Source: Afipia sp. Root123D2
Lineage (GTDB): Bacteria > Pseudomonadota > Alphaproteobacteria > Rhizobiales > Xanthobacteraceae
Reading direction: 5' to 3'
Assembly (NCBI RefSeq): GCF_001425835.1
Contig: NZ_LMDP01000001.1
Coordinates: 1,241,476 to 1,305,475 of the forward strand
Length of the DNA stretch: 64,000 nucleotides
A program made the translations under genes and the position numbers. Under the pieces are notes generated by a model. That model ran no database searches, had not been told where the DNA came from, and saw only the letters and a list, made by a program, of their open reading frames with translations. The stretch's first letter is position 1. Each line of letters starts with the position of its first letter. Shown here piece after piece: positions 7,796 through 18,305 of this stretch.

Positions 7796-10363
7796 ATGCG
7801 CTTGGCCAGATCGTTTTCGATATTTTCTCTCGGCGTCCTGCTTGCGGGACCGATTGCGATGCACCCGCGCAGCGCCTCCGCGCAGACGCCCGATGCGCAG
7901 AAGGAAGAAAAGCGCATCGCGCTTGTCATCGGCAATAGCGCCTATGCCAAGGAACCGCTGGCCACCGCCGCGAACGACGCCGGCCTGATCGCGCAGACCC
8001 TGCAGGCGGCGGGCTTCGATGTCACCGGCGCGCGCGATCTCGACGGCAATACGCTGCGCACCACCTTCCGCGATTTCGTCAAGAAGGCCGAGGAGTCCGG
8101 TCCCGACACGGTCGCGATGGTCTATCTCTCCGGCTACGCGATGCAGCTCGCCGGCGAGAACTATTTCATTCCGGTCGACACCACGATCACCCGCGACACC
8201 GATATTCCGATCGAGGGATTGCGGCTCGGCGATTATATGCGCCAGCTCTCGGCGCTGCCGCTCAAGGTCAGCGTGTTCGTGGTTGATGGTGCGCGCGAGC
8301 AGCCGTTCATCGAGGGCGGCCAGCAGATCGCCAGCGGTCTCGCGCTGGCCGAGCCCGATCCGAAAATGCTGATTGCCTTCAACGCCGCTCCGGGCACGGT
8401 TGCTCCGGAAGAGGAGGGGCCATACGGCGCTTACGCGCAGTCGCTGGCGGAGATGATCCGCACCGGCGGCTTGCCGCTGACCGAGGTGTTCGACCGCGTG
8501 CGGTTGCGCGTCAACGAGAACACCAAGGGCGGACAGGTGCCTTGGGACACCCAGAAGGTCGATGCGCAATTCATGTTCTTCGACCGCGCACCCGACGCGC
8601 CGGCGCCGGCCGAGCCTGACCGGAGGGCGGCATTGCGCGACAAGCCGATCAAGGATCTCGGCGCGTCGGACGCCTACACCGCCGCGCTCGGGCGTGACAC
8701 CATTCAGGGCTACGAGGATTTCCTCGGCGCCTATCCGGACGATCCGATGGCCAAGCGGGTGAGGGCGATCACGGCGGCGCGCCGCGAAGCGATCACCTGG
8801 CGGCGGACCTATCGCGCCGACACGCCCGATGCCTACTGGTCGTATCTGAAGCGCTATCCGAATGGGCCGCATGCCGCCGACGCGCGCCGCCGTCTGGCGA
8901 TTCTGGCTGCCGCGCTCGAACCGCCGCCGTCGTTCACGGTGATGGATTACGATCTTCCGCCGCCGCCTCCGGAGGAGATCGTTTACATCGACCGTCCGGT
9001 GCTGATGTTCAGCGATCCGTATTTCGACTTCGCGCCGCCGCCACCGCCGCCGGTGTATTATCTGCCGCCGCCGCCGCTGGACTTCATCGACCTGGCGCCA
9101 CCGTTGGTGGCGGTCGGCCTGTTCATCCTGCCGCGGCCGATCTTTGTGCCGATCCCGATCTATGTGCGTCCGCCGCGCTATCTCCGGCCGCCGCGCAACA
9201 ACATCATCTTCAACAACATCCATAACGCACGGGCGATCCAGACCATCAACCGGCCGGGGCAGGGCTTTGTCAGGCCCATCGCCAATGGCCGTCCGGTGCC
9301 GGTGATCGCCAATCCGAAAGCAGCGTTGCCGCGAAACGCCGAGCGCGTTGGACCGGCATTGCCGAAGGCCGTGACGCAACGGGCGAACCTGATCCGGCAG
9401 GGCAAGGCTCCGGTGCCGCCCAGCGCGTCAATCCGCCCGGCGGTCGCAACCGCGCCGGCGGACCGCTCCGTCACGCCGCGTGGACCGCGCGGTCCGCGCG
9501 GACAACGGGGTCCGAACGGACAGCGTGGACCGAACGAACAACGCGGGCCGAACGCCAGCCCGGCGCCGGGACCCGGTGCGCCGCCTTCGGCTGCGCGCCC
9601 CGGTCAGCCTTTGCCGAGCCAGCCTTCACCTAATCAGCCTGCCGTGGTCAGGCCGGGCCAGCCGACTCCGGCACAGCCCGGACAGGCCGGCCGGACTCCG
9701 GGACGCGACCTGCCGAAGGCAAACACGCTTCCGGTGCCGGGTGCGAAGGGCGCCCCGCCGGCTCTCGACAGGCGGCCCGGTCCGGCTGTTGGCGGCCCGG
9801 CTGGCCGTGGCCCTGATCGTGGTCCCGATGCGCGGGGCCCCGGGCGGGATCGCCCCGACCGTCAACCGCCGGGCGTAGCACCTGCGAAGCCCGCCGCTCC
9901 GGGGGCGGCCGGTCCGGCTGCGACACCGCGGCCTGGCCCAGCGGTCACTGCGCCGTCGCGCCCGGTTCCGCCGCCGAAACCAGCCGCCACGCCGCGTCCG
10001 GCTCCGCCGCCGCAGACCCATCGGCCGGGACCGCCGCCGCGGGTCGCGCCGCCGCGGGCTGCACCATCGCGAGTTGCACCGCCCCCGCGCGCTGCGCCTC
10101 CGCGAGCAGCACTGCCTCCGCGCGCAGCACCTCCGCGAGCAGCCCCGCCGCCGCGTATGGCTCCGCCACCGCGTATGGCTCCGCCACGAGCACCTCCGCC
10201 GCGCATGGCCCCGCCACGCCCGGCACCGGCCGCGCGACCGGCTCCGCCGCCAAGAATGGCGCCTCCGCGCGCGGCTCCCCGGCCTGCCGCTCCGCCGCGG
10301 CCTGCGCCTGCAGCCCGGGCGGCCCCGGCCAAGCGGTGCCCACCCGGCGCAGCGAAATGCTAG
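7796..10363 (+). CDS. Secreted caspase-fold (pseudo-caspase) protein with proline-rich tail
   Basis: An 855-residue exported protein with a signal peptide ending near SASA-QTPDA (residue 29). A peptidase C14/metacaspase-type domain follows (RIALVIGNSAY near 40-50, ENYFIPVD near 121-128). The usual catalytic His of SGHG is Tyr114 (LSGYAMQ), and the usual Cys of DACR is Ala166 (VDGAREQPF), so it should be catalytically dead. The second half is low complexity: proline runs, a Gly-X-Y collagen-like stretch around residues 561-582, and RAAPPPRMAPP-type repeats at the end. Probably a periplasmic or surface scaffold. A strong hairpin terminator follows within 5 bp. Confidence 0.75.
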   Translation: MRLARSFSIFSLGVLLAGPIAMHPRSASAQTPDAQKEEKRIALVIGNSAYAKEPLATAANDAGLIAQTLQAAGFDVTGARDLDGNTLRTTFRDFVKKAEESGPDTVAMVYLSGYAMQLAGENYFIPVDTTITRDTDIPIEGLRLGDYMRQLSALPLKVSVFVVDGAREQPFIEGGQQIASGLALAEPDPKMLIAFNAAPGTVAPEEEGPYGAYAQSLAEMIRTGGLPLTEVFDRVRLRVNENTKGGQVPWDTQKVDAQFMFFDRAPDAPAPAEPDRRAALRDKPIKDLGASDAYTAALGRDTIQGYEDFLGAYPDDPMAKRVRAITAARREAITWRRTYRADTPDAYWSYLKRYPNGPHAADARRRLAILAAALEPPPSFTVMDYDLPPPPPEEIVYIDRPVLMFSDPYFDFAPPPPPPVYYLPPPPLDFIDLAPPLVAVGLFILPRPIFVPIPIYVRPPRYLRPPRNNIIFNNIHNARAIQTINRPGQGFVRPIANGRPVPVIANPKAALPRNAERVGPALPKAVTQRANLIRQGKAPVPPSASIRPAVATAPADRSVTPRGPRGPRGQRGPNGQRGPNEQRGPNASPAPGPGAPPSAARPGQPLPSQPSPNQPAVVRPGQPTPAQPGQAGRTPGRDLPKANTLPVPGAKGAPPALDRRPGPAVGGPAGRGPDRGPDARGPGRDRPDRQPPGVAPAKPAAPGAAGPAATPRPGPAVTAPSRPVPPPKPAATPRPAPPPQTHRPGPPPRVAPPRAAPSRVAPPPRAAPPRAALPPRAAPPRAAPPPRMAPPPRMAPPRAPPPRMAPPRPAPAARPAPPPRMAPPRAAPRPAAPPRPAPAARAAPAKRCPPGAAKC

Positions 10364-10367
10364 ATTT

Positions 10368-10403
10368 ATACCGGCCGGACCTCATGGTCCGGCCGGTATT
10401 TTT
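10368..10403 (+). terminator. Rho-independent terminator after the pseudo-caspase gene
   Basis: A perfect 14-bp stem (ATACCGGCCGGACC pairing with 10386-10399), a four-base loop TCAT, then five Ts. It starts five bases after the TAG stop of the upstream gene and separates it from the rpsB operon. Confidence 0.85.
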
Positions 10404-10437
10404 CGCGCCCCGGACAGCCGGATAAGGCCGGAAATCC

Positions 10438-10466
10438 TTGCTTCGCGCCGGGGCCGAAGCTATAAG
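10438..10466 (+). promoter_or_regulatory. Sigma-70-type promoter for rpsB
   Basis: TTGCTT at 10438-10443 and TATAAG at 10461-10466 are separated by exactly 17 bp. They lie about 130 bp upstream of the rpsB ATG, directly after a strong terminator. This is a motif match, with no mapped start site. Confidence 0.5.
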
Positions 10467-10595
10467 CGCGCCATCTCACACGGAAGCATGGCTCTAAAAG
10501 GCCGTCCGGTGGCAGCCGGGACGCAAGTTTTCGATTCGATTCTTGCGATTCGTCCTGCTCACACGCTTCCGGAGGAACAACCGGAGAACTGAACA

Positions 10596-11591
10596 ATGGC
10601 GCTACCCGACTTCTCTATGCGTCAGCTTCTTGAAGCTGGCGTTCACTTCGGCCACCAGTCCCACCGATGGAATCCGAAAATGGCGGATTACATCTTCGGT
10701 GCACGCAACAACATTCACATCATCGACCTCGCCCAGACCGTGCCGCTGCTTCATCGCGCGCTGCAGGCTGTCAGCGACACCGTCGCCAAGGGCGGCCGCG
10801 TGCTGTTCGTCGGCACCAAGCGTCAGGCCCAGGACGGCGTGGCGGAAGCGGCCAAGCGTTCGGCGCAGTATTTCGTCAACTCGCGCTGGCTCGGCGGCAC
10901 GCTGACCAACTGGAAGACCGTATCCGGTTCGATCAAGCGTCTGCGCCAGCTCGAAGAAATGCTCGGCTCCGGCGAGGGCAATCAGTACACCAAGAAAGAG
11001 CGCCTGACGCTCACCCGCGAACGCGACAAGCTCGACCGTTCGCTCGGCGGCATCAAGGACATGGGCGGTTTGCCCGACCTGATCTTCGTCATCGACACCA
11101 ACAAGGAAGACATCGCGATCCAGGAGGCCAACCGCCTCAACATCCCGGTGGCGGCGATCGTCGATACCAATTCGGACCCGAAGGGCATCTCCTACGTGGT
11201 GCCAGGCAATGACGACGCCGGCCGTGCGATCTCGCTGTACTGCGACCTCATCGCTCGTGCGGTGATCGACGGTATTTCGCGCGCCCAGGGCGGCTCGGGT
11301 GTCGACGTCGGTGCGATGTCCAACCCGATTCCGGAAGTTGTCGAAGCGGCTCAGCCGAAGGGCTTCCAAGGTCTCGCCGGTCCGCGTGGCGTCGCCGACG
11401 ATCTCAAGAAGCTGCCGGGCGTTTCCGGCGCGATCGAAAAGAAGCTCAACGATCTTGGCGTCTTCCACTTCTGGCAGATTGCCGAACTCGACCATGCGGC
11501 CGTCCACAAGATCGGCGAAGAAGTCGGCCTGCCGGCCCGCGCCGATGGCTGGGTTGCCAAGTCGAAAGAACTGACCGCCGAAGCCGAGTAA
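10596..11591 (+). CDS. rpsB: 30S ribosomal protein S2
   Basis: A 331-residue uS2 protein. The core runs from [20 protein letters not shown] through [10 protein letters not shown] and [11 protein letters not shown] (near residue 208). After about residue 225 it has an extra C-terminal domain, including [20 protein letters not shown] and then WQIAEL, which looks like a helix-hairpin-helix unit as in other Rhizobiales S2 proteins. The core is usually about 240 residues. GGAGG/GGAG sequences precede the ATG. It pairs with tsf downstream, the standard arrangement. Confidence 0.96.
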   Translation: MALPDFSMRQLLEAGVHFGHQSHRWNPKMADYIFGARNNIHIIDLAQTVPLLHRALQAVSDTVAKGGRVLFVGTKRQAQDGVAEAAKRSAQYFVNSRWLGGTLTNWKTVSGSIKRLRQLEEMLGSGEGNQYTKKERLTLTRERDKLDRSLGGIKDMGGLPDLIFVIDTNKEDIAIQEANRLNIPVAAIVDTNSDPKGISYVVPGNDDAGRAISLYCDLIARAVIDGISRAQGGSGVDVGAMSNPIPEVVEAAQPKGFQGLAGPRGVADDLKKLPGVSGAIEKKLNDLGVFHFWQIAELDHAAVHKIGEEVGLPARADGWVAKSKELTAEAE

Positions 11592-11607
11592 CGGCTCACG
11601 CGATTTG

Positions 11608-11632
11608 CGCGGCCGGGATCGCCCCGGCCGCG
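11608..11632 (+). other. Hairpin between rpsB and tsf
   Basis: A 10-bp GC stem (CGCGGCCGGG pairing with CCCGGCCGCG) with a five-base loop lies 17 bp after the rpsB stop. No T run follows, so it is more likely a pause, attenuation or RNA-processing structure than a full terminator. tsf would otherwise need its own promoter in the remaining 124 bp. Confidence 0.5.
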
Positions 11633-11756
11633 GATTCATCCGAACACTTCGATTTTGGATTCCCGATGGGAATCCCGCACGCGGACAGGGCTTCATAGCC
11701 CGCGATCCGGCTCAGGGCCGGCCCCGCGCTGCCCGACAGGCAAAGGACATCCGACG

Positions 11757-12680
11757 ATGGCAACGATCACAGCAGCAATGGTCAAGGATCTGCGCGAGAA
11801 GACCGGCGTAGGCATGATGGATTGCAAGCAGGCGCTCAACGAAACCAACGGCGACATGGACGCCGCGGTGGACTGGCTGCGCAAGAAGGGTCTGTCGAAG
11901 GCCGCCAAAAAGGCCGGCCGCGTTGCCGCCGAGGGCCTGATCGGCGCGGTGGTGTCCGGCACCAAGGGCGTTGTCATCGAAGTGAATTCCGAAACCGATT
12001 TCGTTGCGCGCAACGAGCAGTTCCAGGGCCTCGTCAAGATGATCGCGCAGGTCGCGCTCAAGGCCGGCACGGACGTCGAGCAGATCAAGGCGGCGAAGGT
12101 TGGCGATGTCACCGTCGATCGCGCCATCACCGACGCCATCGCCACCATCGGCGAGAACATGACGCTGCGCCGTGCCGCCGAATTGTCGGTCAAGGACGGC
12201 GTTGTTGCGAGCTATGTCCATAACGCGGTGATCGACGGTCTCGGCAAGATGGGCGTGATCGTCGCGCTGGAATCGACCGGCGCCAAGGATGAGCTTGCGA
12301 CTCTCGGCCGCCAGATCGCGATGCATGTCGCGGCCTCGAACCCGCAGGCGCTGGACGCCGCCGGTCTCGATCCGCAGGTGGTCGCCCGCGAAAAGGACGT
12401 GCTGGCCGACAAGTACCGTCAGCAGGGCAAGCCGGATGCGATGATCGAGAAGATCGTCGAATCGGGCCTGAAGACCTACTACAAGGAAGTGACCCTGCTC
12501 GAGCAGCCTTTCATCCATGACAGCGGCAAGACCGTTGCCCAGGCTGTGAAGGAAGCTGAGGGCAAGGTCGGCGCGCCGGTGAAGATTGCCGGATTTGTGC
12601 GCTATGGTCTGGGCGAGGGAATCGAAAAGCAGGATTCCGATTTCGCCGCTGAAGTCGCCGCCGCCGCCGGGCAGAACTGA
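11757..12680 (+). CDS. tsf: Elongation factor Ts
   Basis: A 307-residue nucleotide exchange factor for EF-Tu. The N-terminal signature [19 protein letters not shown] is at residues 8-26. [12 protein letters not shown] of the core domain is near residue 80, and [11 protein letters not shown] begins the second core half. The ATG at 11757 is preceded by AAAGGA at good spacing; an upstream in-frame start would add 34 unconserved residues. It follows rpsB and precedes pyrH and frr, the common translation cluster. Confidence 0.96.
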   Translation: MATITAAMVKDLREKTGVGMMDCKQALNETNGDMDAAVDWLRKKGLSKAAKKAGRVAAEGLIGAVVSGTKGVVIEVNSETDFVARNEQFQGLVKMIAQVALKAGTDVEQIKAAKVGDVTVDRAITDAIATIGENMTLRRAAELSVKDGVVASYVHNAVIDGLGKMGVIVALESTGAKDELATLGRQIAMHVAASNPQALDAAGLDPQVVAREKDVLADKYRQQGKPDAMIEKIVESGLKTYYKEVTLLEQPFIHDSGKTVAQAVKEAEGKVGAPVKIAGFVRYGLGEGIEKQDSDFAAEVAAAAGQN

Positions 12681-12789
12681 CCGGAGGTTTTAACGGCGGC
12701 TCCGGCCATCTATCTTTTGTCTGAGCGTGGTACCTTCCGAAAGCCGGAACCGGCCCTTCGGGATCATGCTCCAGGGAAGCGATCGCATC

Positions 12790-13509
12790 ATGGGTGAGCC
12801 GCCGGTCTATCGTCGTGTTGTGGTCAAGCTGTCCGGCGAGTACCTCGCTGGCAGCCAGTCCTTCGGCATCGACCAGCCCACCATCGACCGCATCGCCGGC
12901 GACCTGATCGCCGCCAGCGAACTTGGCGTCGAGATCGCCGTCGTCGTCGGCGGCGGCAACATCTTCCGCGGTGTCGAAGTCTCCTCGCGCGGCGTGTCGC
13001 GCCCGACCGGCGACACCATGGGCATGCTCGCCACGGTCATGAACTGCCTCGCGCTGGAATCAGCCTTGTCGCGCAAGGGCAAGTCGTCGCGGACTCTGTC
13101 CGCCTTCGTCATGCCGCAGGTCTGCGAACTGTTCACCCGCGGCGCAGCCCATCGCTATCTCGCCGAAGGCAAGATCATCCTGCTCGGCGGCGGTACCGGA
13201 AATCCGTTTTTCACCACCGACACCACGGCCGTGCTGCGGGCGGCCGAAATCGGCGCGCAGGCGGTGCTGAAAGCGACCAATGTGGACGGCGTCTACAGCG
13301 CCGATCCGAAGACCGACAAAACCGCCAAGCGCTTCGAACGCCTCAGTCATTCGCAGGCGCTCGCGGGCGGTTACAAGGTCATGGATGCGACGGCGTTCGC
13401 GCTTGCCCGCGAAACCTCGTTGCCTATCATCGTTTTTTCCATCGCCGAGCCGGGTTCGATCGGCGCGATATTGAGCGGCAACGGCACGGGTACGATCGTT
13501 GCCGGTTGA
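12790..13509 (+). CDS. pyrH: UMP kinase
   Basis: A 239-residue amino-acid-kinase-fold enzyme that phosphorylates UMP to UDP. Motifs: [12 protein letters not shown] near residue 10, [11 protein letters not shown] near 53, and [20 protein letters not shown] near 133. [15 protein letters not shown] near 160 marks the ATP site. The start at 12790 gives the family-typical [17 protein letters not shown]. Longer in-frame starts at 12727 and 12766 are possible but would precede the conserved fold. Confidence 0.94.
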   Translation: MGEPPVYRRVVVKLSGEYLAGSQSFGIDQPTIDRIAGDLIAASELGVEIAVVVGGGNIFRGVEVSSRGVSRPTGDTMGMLATVMNCLALESALSRKGKSSRTLSAFVMPQVCELFTRGAAHRYLAEGKIILLGGGTGNPFFTTDTTAVLRAAEIGAQAVLKATNVDGVYSADPKTDKTAKRFERLSHSQALAGGYKVMDATAFALARETSLPIIVFSIAEPGSIGAILSGNGTGTIVAG

Positions 13510-13525
13510 GTAACAGGAGCACGTC

Positions 13526-14089
13526 ATGGCGTCGGACACTTTTGACATCAACGATTTGAAGCGCCGCATGGACGGCGCGGTTGCATCGCTGAAGCACGAG
13601 CTCGGTGGGCTGCGCACCGGACGCGCAGCGATTTCGATGCTCGAGCCGGTGCAGGTCGAGGCCTACGGCAGCCACATGCCGCTCAACCAGGTTGCGACCG
13701 TGAGCGTGCCCGAGCCGCGCCTGTTGTCGGTGCAGGTGTGGGACAAGTCGATGGTCAAGGCGGTCGAGACCGCGATCGTCAATTCCAATCTCGGCCTCAG
13801 CCCCGCGACCGAGGGCCAGGTCATTCGCCTGCGGATTCCTGAGCTGAACGAGGAACGCCGCAAGGAACTGGTGAAGGTCGCGCATAAATACGCCGAAGCC
13901 GCGCGCGTCGCCGTGCGTCACGTTCGCCGTGACGGTCTTGATGTCGTCAAGAAACTCGAAAAGGATCACAAGATCTCCGAGGACGATCACGAGCGTCATT
14001 CGGGCGAGGTTCAGAAAGCGACCGATGCCACGATCGCGGACATCGACAAGTTGCTTGGGACCAAGGAAAAAGAAATCCTCACCGTTTAA
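13526..14089 (+). CDS. frr: Ribosome recycling factor
   Basis: A 187-residue protein that splits post-termination ribosomes together with EF-G. The conserved stretches [20 protein letters not shown] and then [20 protein letters not shown] are present. The final helix holds [20 protein letters not shown] precedes the ATG. It lies 16 bp downstream of pyrH and 12 bp upstream of uppS. Confidence 0.96.
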   Translation: MASDTFDINDLKRRMDGAVASLKHELGGLRTGRAAISMLEPVQVEAYGSHMPLNQVATVSVPEPRLLSVQVWDKSMVKAVETAIVNSNLGLSPATEGQVIRLRIPELNEERRKELVKVAHKYAEAARVAVRHVRRDGLDVVKKLEKDHKISEDDHERHSGEVQKATDATIADIDKLLGTKEKEILTV

Positions 14090-14101
14090 GAGATCGCCCG
14101 A

Positions 14102-14860
14102 ATGTCGAATGGCGCCATGCCCAACACCGATGGAGCGGCCGGAACCGGCGCGCCGCGGCATGTCGCGATCATCATGGATGGCAACGGCCGGTGGGCGGCG
14201 GCGCGCGGTCTGCCGCGTGCGGAAGGCCATCGCCGTGGCGTCGAGGCGTTGCGCAAGGTGGTGCGCGCGTCGCACGAACTCGGCATTTCCTATCTGACGA
14301 TTTTCTCCTTCAGCTCCGAGAACTGGTCGCGCCCGGCGACCGAGATCGGCGATCTGTTCGGGTTGCTGCGCCGTTTCATCCGCAACGATCTTGCCACGCT
14401 GCACAGCGATGGCGTGCGGGTGCGGATCATCGGTGAGCGCGCCGGACTGGAGCCCGACATCTGTGCGCTGCTGAAAGAGGCCGAGGATCTGACGCGCGAC
14501 AACACCCGTCTCACGCTGGTGGTCGCATTCAACTACGGCTCGCGGCAGGAAATCGCCAACGCCGCGCAGCGCCTCGCGCAGGAAGTCGCCGACGGCAAGC
14601 GCGATGCGTCGAGCGTCACGGTGGATGCGATTGGCCAGTATCTCGACGCGCCGGACATTCCCGATCCCGATCTCATCATCCGCACCAGCGGCGAGCAGCG
14701 GCTGTCGAATTTCCTGATGTGGCAGGCCGCCTACAGCGAACTGGTGTTCGTGCCGGTTCATTGGCCGGACTTCGACAAGGCCGCGCTCGAAAGTGCGATT
14801 GCCGAATACGCTACCCGCGAGCGCCGGTTCGGCGGTCTGGTCGCAAAGACCGGCTCGTGA
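14102..14860 (+). CDS. uppS: Undecaprenyl diphosphate synthase
   Basis: A 252-residue cis-prenyltransferase that makes the C55 lipid carrier for peptidoglycan and other envelope polymers. The signature [20 protein letters not shown] near residues 20-39 includes the catalytic Asp. The FSSENWSRP and [19 protein letters not shown] motifs are intact. The stop overlaps the cdsA start as GTGA, so the two are translationally coupled. Confidence 0.95.
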   Translation: MSNGAMPNTDGAAGTGAPRHVAIIMDGNGRWAAARGLPRAEGHRRGVEALRKVVRASHELGISYLTIFSFSSENWSRPATEIGDLFGLLRRFIRNDLATLHSDGVRVRIIGERAGLEPDICALLKEAEDLTRDNTRLTLVVAFNYGSRQEIANAAQRLAQEVADGKRDASSVTVDAIGQYLDAPDIPDPDLIIRTSGEQRLSNFLMWQAAYSELVFVPVHWPDFDKAALESAIAEYATRERRFGGLVAKTGS

Positions 14861-15717
14861 CCAATCCCGATCCTGACAAGCTGACCGCGCCGGCGCAGGG
14901 CAGGGCGCCGAGCAATCTCGTGATGCGGATCGCGGCCGCGGCCGTGCTGGCGCCGCTTGCGATTGCCATTGCCTGGGCAGGCGGCTGGTTGTGGGCGCTC
15001 CTGGTGATCGCCGCGGCGGTCGGCCTCTACGTTGAATGGCTGCTGATCGTGAACGCGACGCAGGACCGTCGCGCGATGATCGTTGGTGTCGCGGCGCTGG
15101 TGATTGCCGGATTCTCAATCGCCTGTGGCTATGCCGGCGGCGCGCTGGCGGTTGTGGCTGCCGGCATCGTCGTGGTCGTGGTCGCGGTGGCGTCGGCGGA
15201 AGGCCAGGCGTGGAACGCAACAGGCTTGCTGTATGCGGGCGCGGCGCTGCTCGCGGCGATCCTTGTCCGGCTCGACCCGGTGATGGGATTCACCGCGCTG
15301 ATGTTCACGCTGCTCGTGGTGTGGGTCACCGACATCGGCGGCTATTTCGCAGGCCGTGGCATCGGCGGACCGAAACTGTGGCCGCGCGTGTCGCCGAACA
15401 AGACCTGGGCGGGCGCGATTGGCGGCCTGGTTTTGAGCATCGCCGTCGCGATCACTTTTGCGCTGCTCGGTTTCGGCAAGCTGACCTCGTCGGTGGCGCT
15501 GGCGACGGTGCTGTCGGTGGTGTCGCAGCTCGGCGACCTGTTCGAGTCCGCCGTGAAACGCCGGTTCGGCGTCAAGGATTCGAGCCGGATCATTCCGGGA
15601 CATGGCGGATTGCTCGACCGCCTCGACGGCTTCGTGGCGGCGATCGTGATCGCGGCTCTGATCGGTTTTTTGCGCGGCGGCGTCGATGGCGTCGGCCGTG
15701 GTTTCATGGTTTGGTGA
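14857..15717 (+). CDS. cdsA: Phosphatidate cytidylyltransferase
   Basis: A 286-residue polytopic membrane enzyme that makes CDP-diacylglycerol for phospholipids. Several hydrophobic segments fill the first two thirds. The C-terminal signature runs from [18 protein letters not shown] to [20 protein letters not shown] and [12 protein letters not shown]. The GTG start at 14857 overlaps the uppS stop (GTGA); longer frames would run into uppS. Confidence 0.94.
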   Translation: MTNPDPDKLTAPAQGRAPSNLVMRIAAAAVLAPLAIAIAWAGGWLWALLVIAAAVGLYVEWLLIVNATQDRRAMIVGVAALVIAGFSIACGYAGGALAVVAAGIVVVVVAVASAEGQAWNATGLLYAGAALLAAILVRLDPVMGFTALMFTLLVVWVTDIGGYFAGRGIGGPKLWPRVSPNKTWAGAIGGLVLSIAVAITFALLGFGKLTSSVALATVLSVVSQLGDLFESAVKRRFGVKDSSRIIPGHGGLLDRLDGFVAAIVIAALIGFLRGGVDGVGRGFMVW

Positions 15718-15721
15718 CGGG

Positions 15722-16945
15722 ATGAATGCTGTTCCATTGCGTAACGACAAGGCCGTCAACGGCCATGTCAGACAGGTGACGGTGCTGGGCGCGACCGGTT
15801 CGATCGGCGCCAGCACGATGGATTTGATCCGTGCGACGCCCGAGAAATATCAAGTCGCGGCGCTGACGGCGAACACCGACGTTGAGGGTCTCGCAAAACT
15901 CGCGCGTGAATTCGGCGCACGCTTTGCCGCCGTCGCCGATCCCTCGCGGCTCGGTGAACTGCGCGCGGCGCTCGATGGCAGCGGCATCGAAAGCGGCGCG
16001 GGCGAAAGCGCGATCATCGAAGCGGCGCAGCGCGCGTCGGACTGGGTGATGGCGGCGATCAGCGGCGCGGCGGGTCTGCGGCCGGCGCTCGCAGCGGTCG
16101 ATCGCGGCGCGACGATCGCGCTCGCTAACAAAGAGTGTCTGGTGTGCGCCGGCGACTTCTTCATGTCGCGCGCGGCGAAAGCACAGGCCTGTATCCTGCC
16201 GGCGGACTCCGAACACAACGCGCTGTTTCAGGCGCTCGGCTCCGGCAATCGCGATGAACTCACGCGCGTCATCATCACCGCGTCCGGCGGTCCGTTCCGC
16301 ACATGGTCGGCGGCGGACATCGAGAACGCAACGCTGGAGCAGGCGCTCAAGCATCCGAACTGGAGCATGGGGCAGAAGATCACCATCGATTCCGCGTCGA
16401 TGATGAACAAGGGCCTCGAGGTGATCGAAGCATCGTATCTGTTCGCGCTGTCGCCGGACGAGATCGACGTGCTGGTTCATCCGCAATCGATCGTGCACGG
16501 CATGGTTGAGTTCGCCGACCGTTCGGTGGTGGCGCAATTGGGCGCGCCCGACATGCGCACGCCGATCGCGCATTGCCTCGGCTGGCCGGATCGCATTTCG
16601 GGCCGCGCCGCGGCGCTCGATCTGGCGAAGATCGGACAACTCACATTCGAAGCGCCGGACTACGAACGCTTTCCCGGTTTGCGGCTCGCTTACGATGCGC
16701 TGCGTGCGGGGAAGGGCGCGACGACGGTTTACAACGCCGCCAATGAAGTGGCGGTCGCGGCATTCATTAGCGGTAAAATCCGGTTCGGCGGTATTGCGAG
16801 GTTGGTTGAAGGAACGCTCAACGCAGCGGCGCGCGACGGTTCCGCGCAAGGACCTGCGACGGTGGAAGATGCGCTTTCTATTGACCATAACGCGCGAAAT
16901 ATCGCCGCCACCCTCTTGCCTCAAATAGCCTTAAAGGCATCCTAG
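15722..16945 (+). CDS. dxr: 1-deoxy-D-xylulose 5-phosphate reductoisomerase
   Basis: A 407-residue enzyme of the MEP isoprenoid pathway. NADPH motif [11 protein letters not shown] is near residues 22-32. The active-site region [13 protein letters not shown], then [15 protein letters not shown], and the flexible loop [11 protein letters not shown] are intact, as is [20 protein letters not shown]. It supplies the precursors used by uppS two genes upstream. The ATG at 15722 lies five bases after the cdsA stop. Confidence 0.95.
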   Translation: MNAVPLRNDKAVNGHVRQVTVLGATGSIGASTMDLIRATPEKYQVAALTANTDVEGLAKLAREFGARFAAVADPSRLGELRAALDGSGIESGAGESAIIEAAQRASDWVMAAISGAAGLRPALAAVDRGATIALANKECLVCAGDFFMSRAAKAQACILPADSEHNALFQALGSGNRDELTRVIITASGGPFRTWSAADIENATLEQALKHPNWSMGQKITIDSASMMNKGLEVIEASYLFALSPDEIDVLVHPQSIVHGMVEFADRSVVAQLGAPDMRTPIAHCLGWPDRISGRAAALDLAKIGQLTFEAPDYERFPGLRLAYDALRAGKGATTVYNAANEVAVAAFISGKIRFGGIARLVEGTLNAAARDGSAQGPATVEDALSIDHNARNIAATLLPQIALKAS

Positions 16946-16990
16946 AGGATTGGGGACGAGCTTTCCGGTTCGGATGACGAGGGACGACGA

Positions 16991-18139
16991 GTGGATTTTT
17001 TTCTGAACGGTTTCAGCACGTTGAGTCACGGCCTGATCGGCTACGTCATTCCCTTCCTGTTCGTGCTGACCATCGTTGTGTTCTTTCATGAACTCGGCCA
17101 CTTCCTGGTGGCGCGCTGGGCCGGTGTTAAGATTCTGACGTTCTCTCTCGGCTTCGGTCCGGAACTCGTCGGCTTCAACGACCGCCACGGCACACGCTGG
17201 AAAATTTCCGCGATTCCGCTCGGCGGCTACGTCAAATTCTTCGGCGACGAAACCGAGGCCAGCACGCCGTCGTCGGATGCGTTGGCGGCGATGAACGCCG
17301 AGGAGCGCAAAGGCAGTTTCCATCACAAGAAGGTCGGGCCGCGGGCAGCCATCGTCGCGGCGGGACCGATTGCGAATTTCATTCTCGCCATCGTCATTTT
17401 CGGTTGCCTGTTCACGTTCTTCGGCAAGCCGAGCACCACCGCCCGGGTCGATCAGGTCCAGGCCGGCAGCGCCGCGGCGGCCGCAGGCTTCAAGCCGGGC
17501 GACACGGTTACGGCGATCGACGGCCAGACCATCGACAATTTCACCGAGATGCAGCGCATCGTCTCCGCCAGCGCCGGAACCAAGCTGGTGTTCTCGGTCA
17601 AGCGCGACGGGGCGTTGGTATCCTTGGACGCCACGCCGGAACTTCGCGAGATCAAGGACAGCTTCGGCAACGCCCATCGCGTCGGCATCCTCGGGATCAC
17701 CCGGGCCACGACGCCGGGCGAGGTGGGAACTGAACGTGTGAATCCGGCGACCGCTTTTTGGCTGGGCGCCAAGGAGACCTGGTTCGTCGCCAAGAGCACG
17801 CTGGTTTATATCGGGGATATTTTCACCAGGAAGGCGAGCGCCGATCAGGTCGGCGGACCGATTCGCATCGCCCAGATCTCGGGGCAGGTGGCGACCTTCG
17901 GGATTTCGGCCCTGATTCACCTCGCCGCGGTACTATCGGTCTCGATCGGTCTGCTGAACCTGTTCCCGGTGCCGATGCTCGATGGCGGACACCTTCTCTT
18001 CTACGCGGTGGAGGCGATCCGGGGCCGGCCGCTGTCGGAAAAGTCACAGGAAATGGGGTTTCGGGTGGGTTTGGCCCTTGTCCTCATGCTGATGGTTTTC
18101 GCCACGTACAACGACATCCTGCACCTGGCCAAATCCTGA
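16991..18139 (+). CDS. rseP: Site-2 intramembrane metalloprotease RseP
   Basis: A 382-residue inner-membrane protease of the sigma-E/regulated intramembrane proteolysis type. The zinc motif HELGH is at residues 33-37 in the first membrane segment. One PDZ domain lies around residues 145-225 (AAAAGFKPGDTVTAIDG). The second active-site segment is NLFPVPMLDGGHLLFYA near 320-336. The start is a GTG, giving MDFFLNGF. It lies directly before bamA, the usual order in proteobacteria. Confidence 0.94.
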   Translation: MDFFLNGFSTLSHGLIGYVIPFLFVLTIVVFFHELGHFLVARWAGVKILTFSLGFGPELVGFNDRHGTRWKISAIPLGGYVKFFGDETEASTPSSDALAAMNAEERKGSFHHKKVGPRAAIVAAGPIANFILAIVIFGCLFTFFGKPSTTARVDQVQAGSAAAAAGFKPGDTVTAIDGQTIDNFTEMQRIVSASAGTKLVFSVKRDGALVSLDATPELREIKDSFGNAHRVGILGITRATTPGEVGTERVNPATAFWLGAKETWFVAKSTLVYIGDIFTRKASADQVGGPIRIAQISGQVATFGISALIHLAAVLSVSIGLLNLFPVPMLDGGHLLFYAVEAIRGRPLSEKSQEMGFRVGLALVLMLMVFATYNDILHLAKS

Positions 18140-18305
18140 TCTCCCGGTCTAGCGTGGCTATTGAGCAACGTACTGTTAAGAAATTGAAATCGCGCTGCGA
18201 AATGACGTTTGCCCAACTGGCAAAATTGTCTACAAGCGGGGCAATGTTTGGGAATCTCCCGGCCTGTCACAGGGCTGGCTCTGGAATGATAAGGGCGCTT
18301 GGCGG

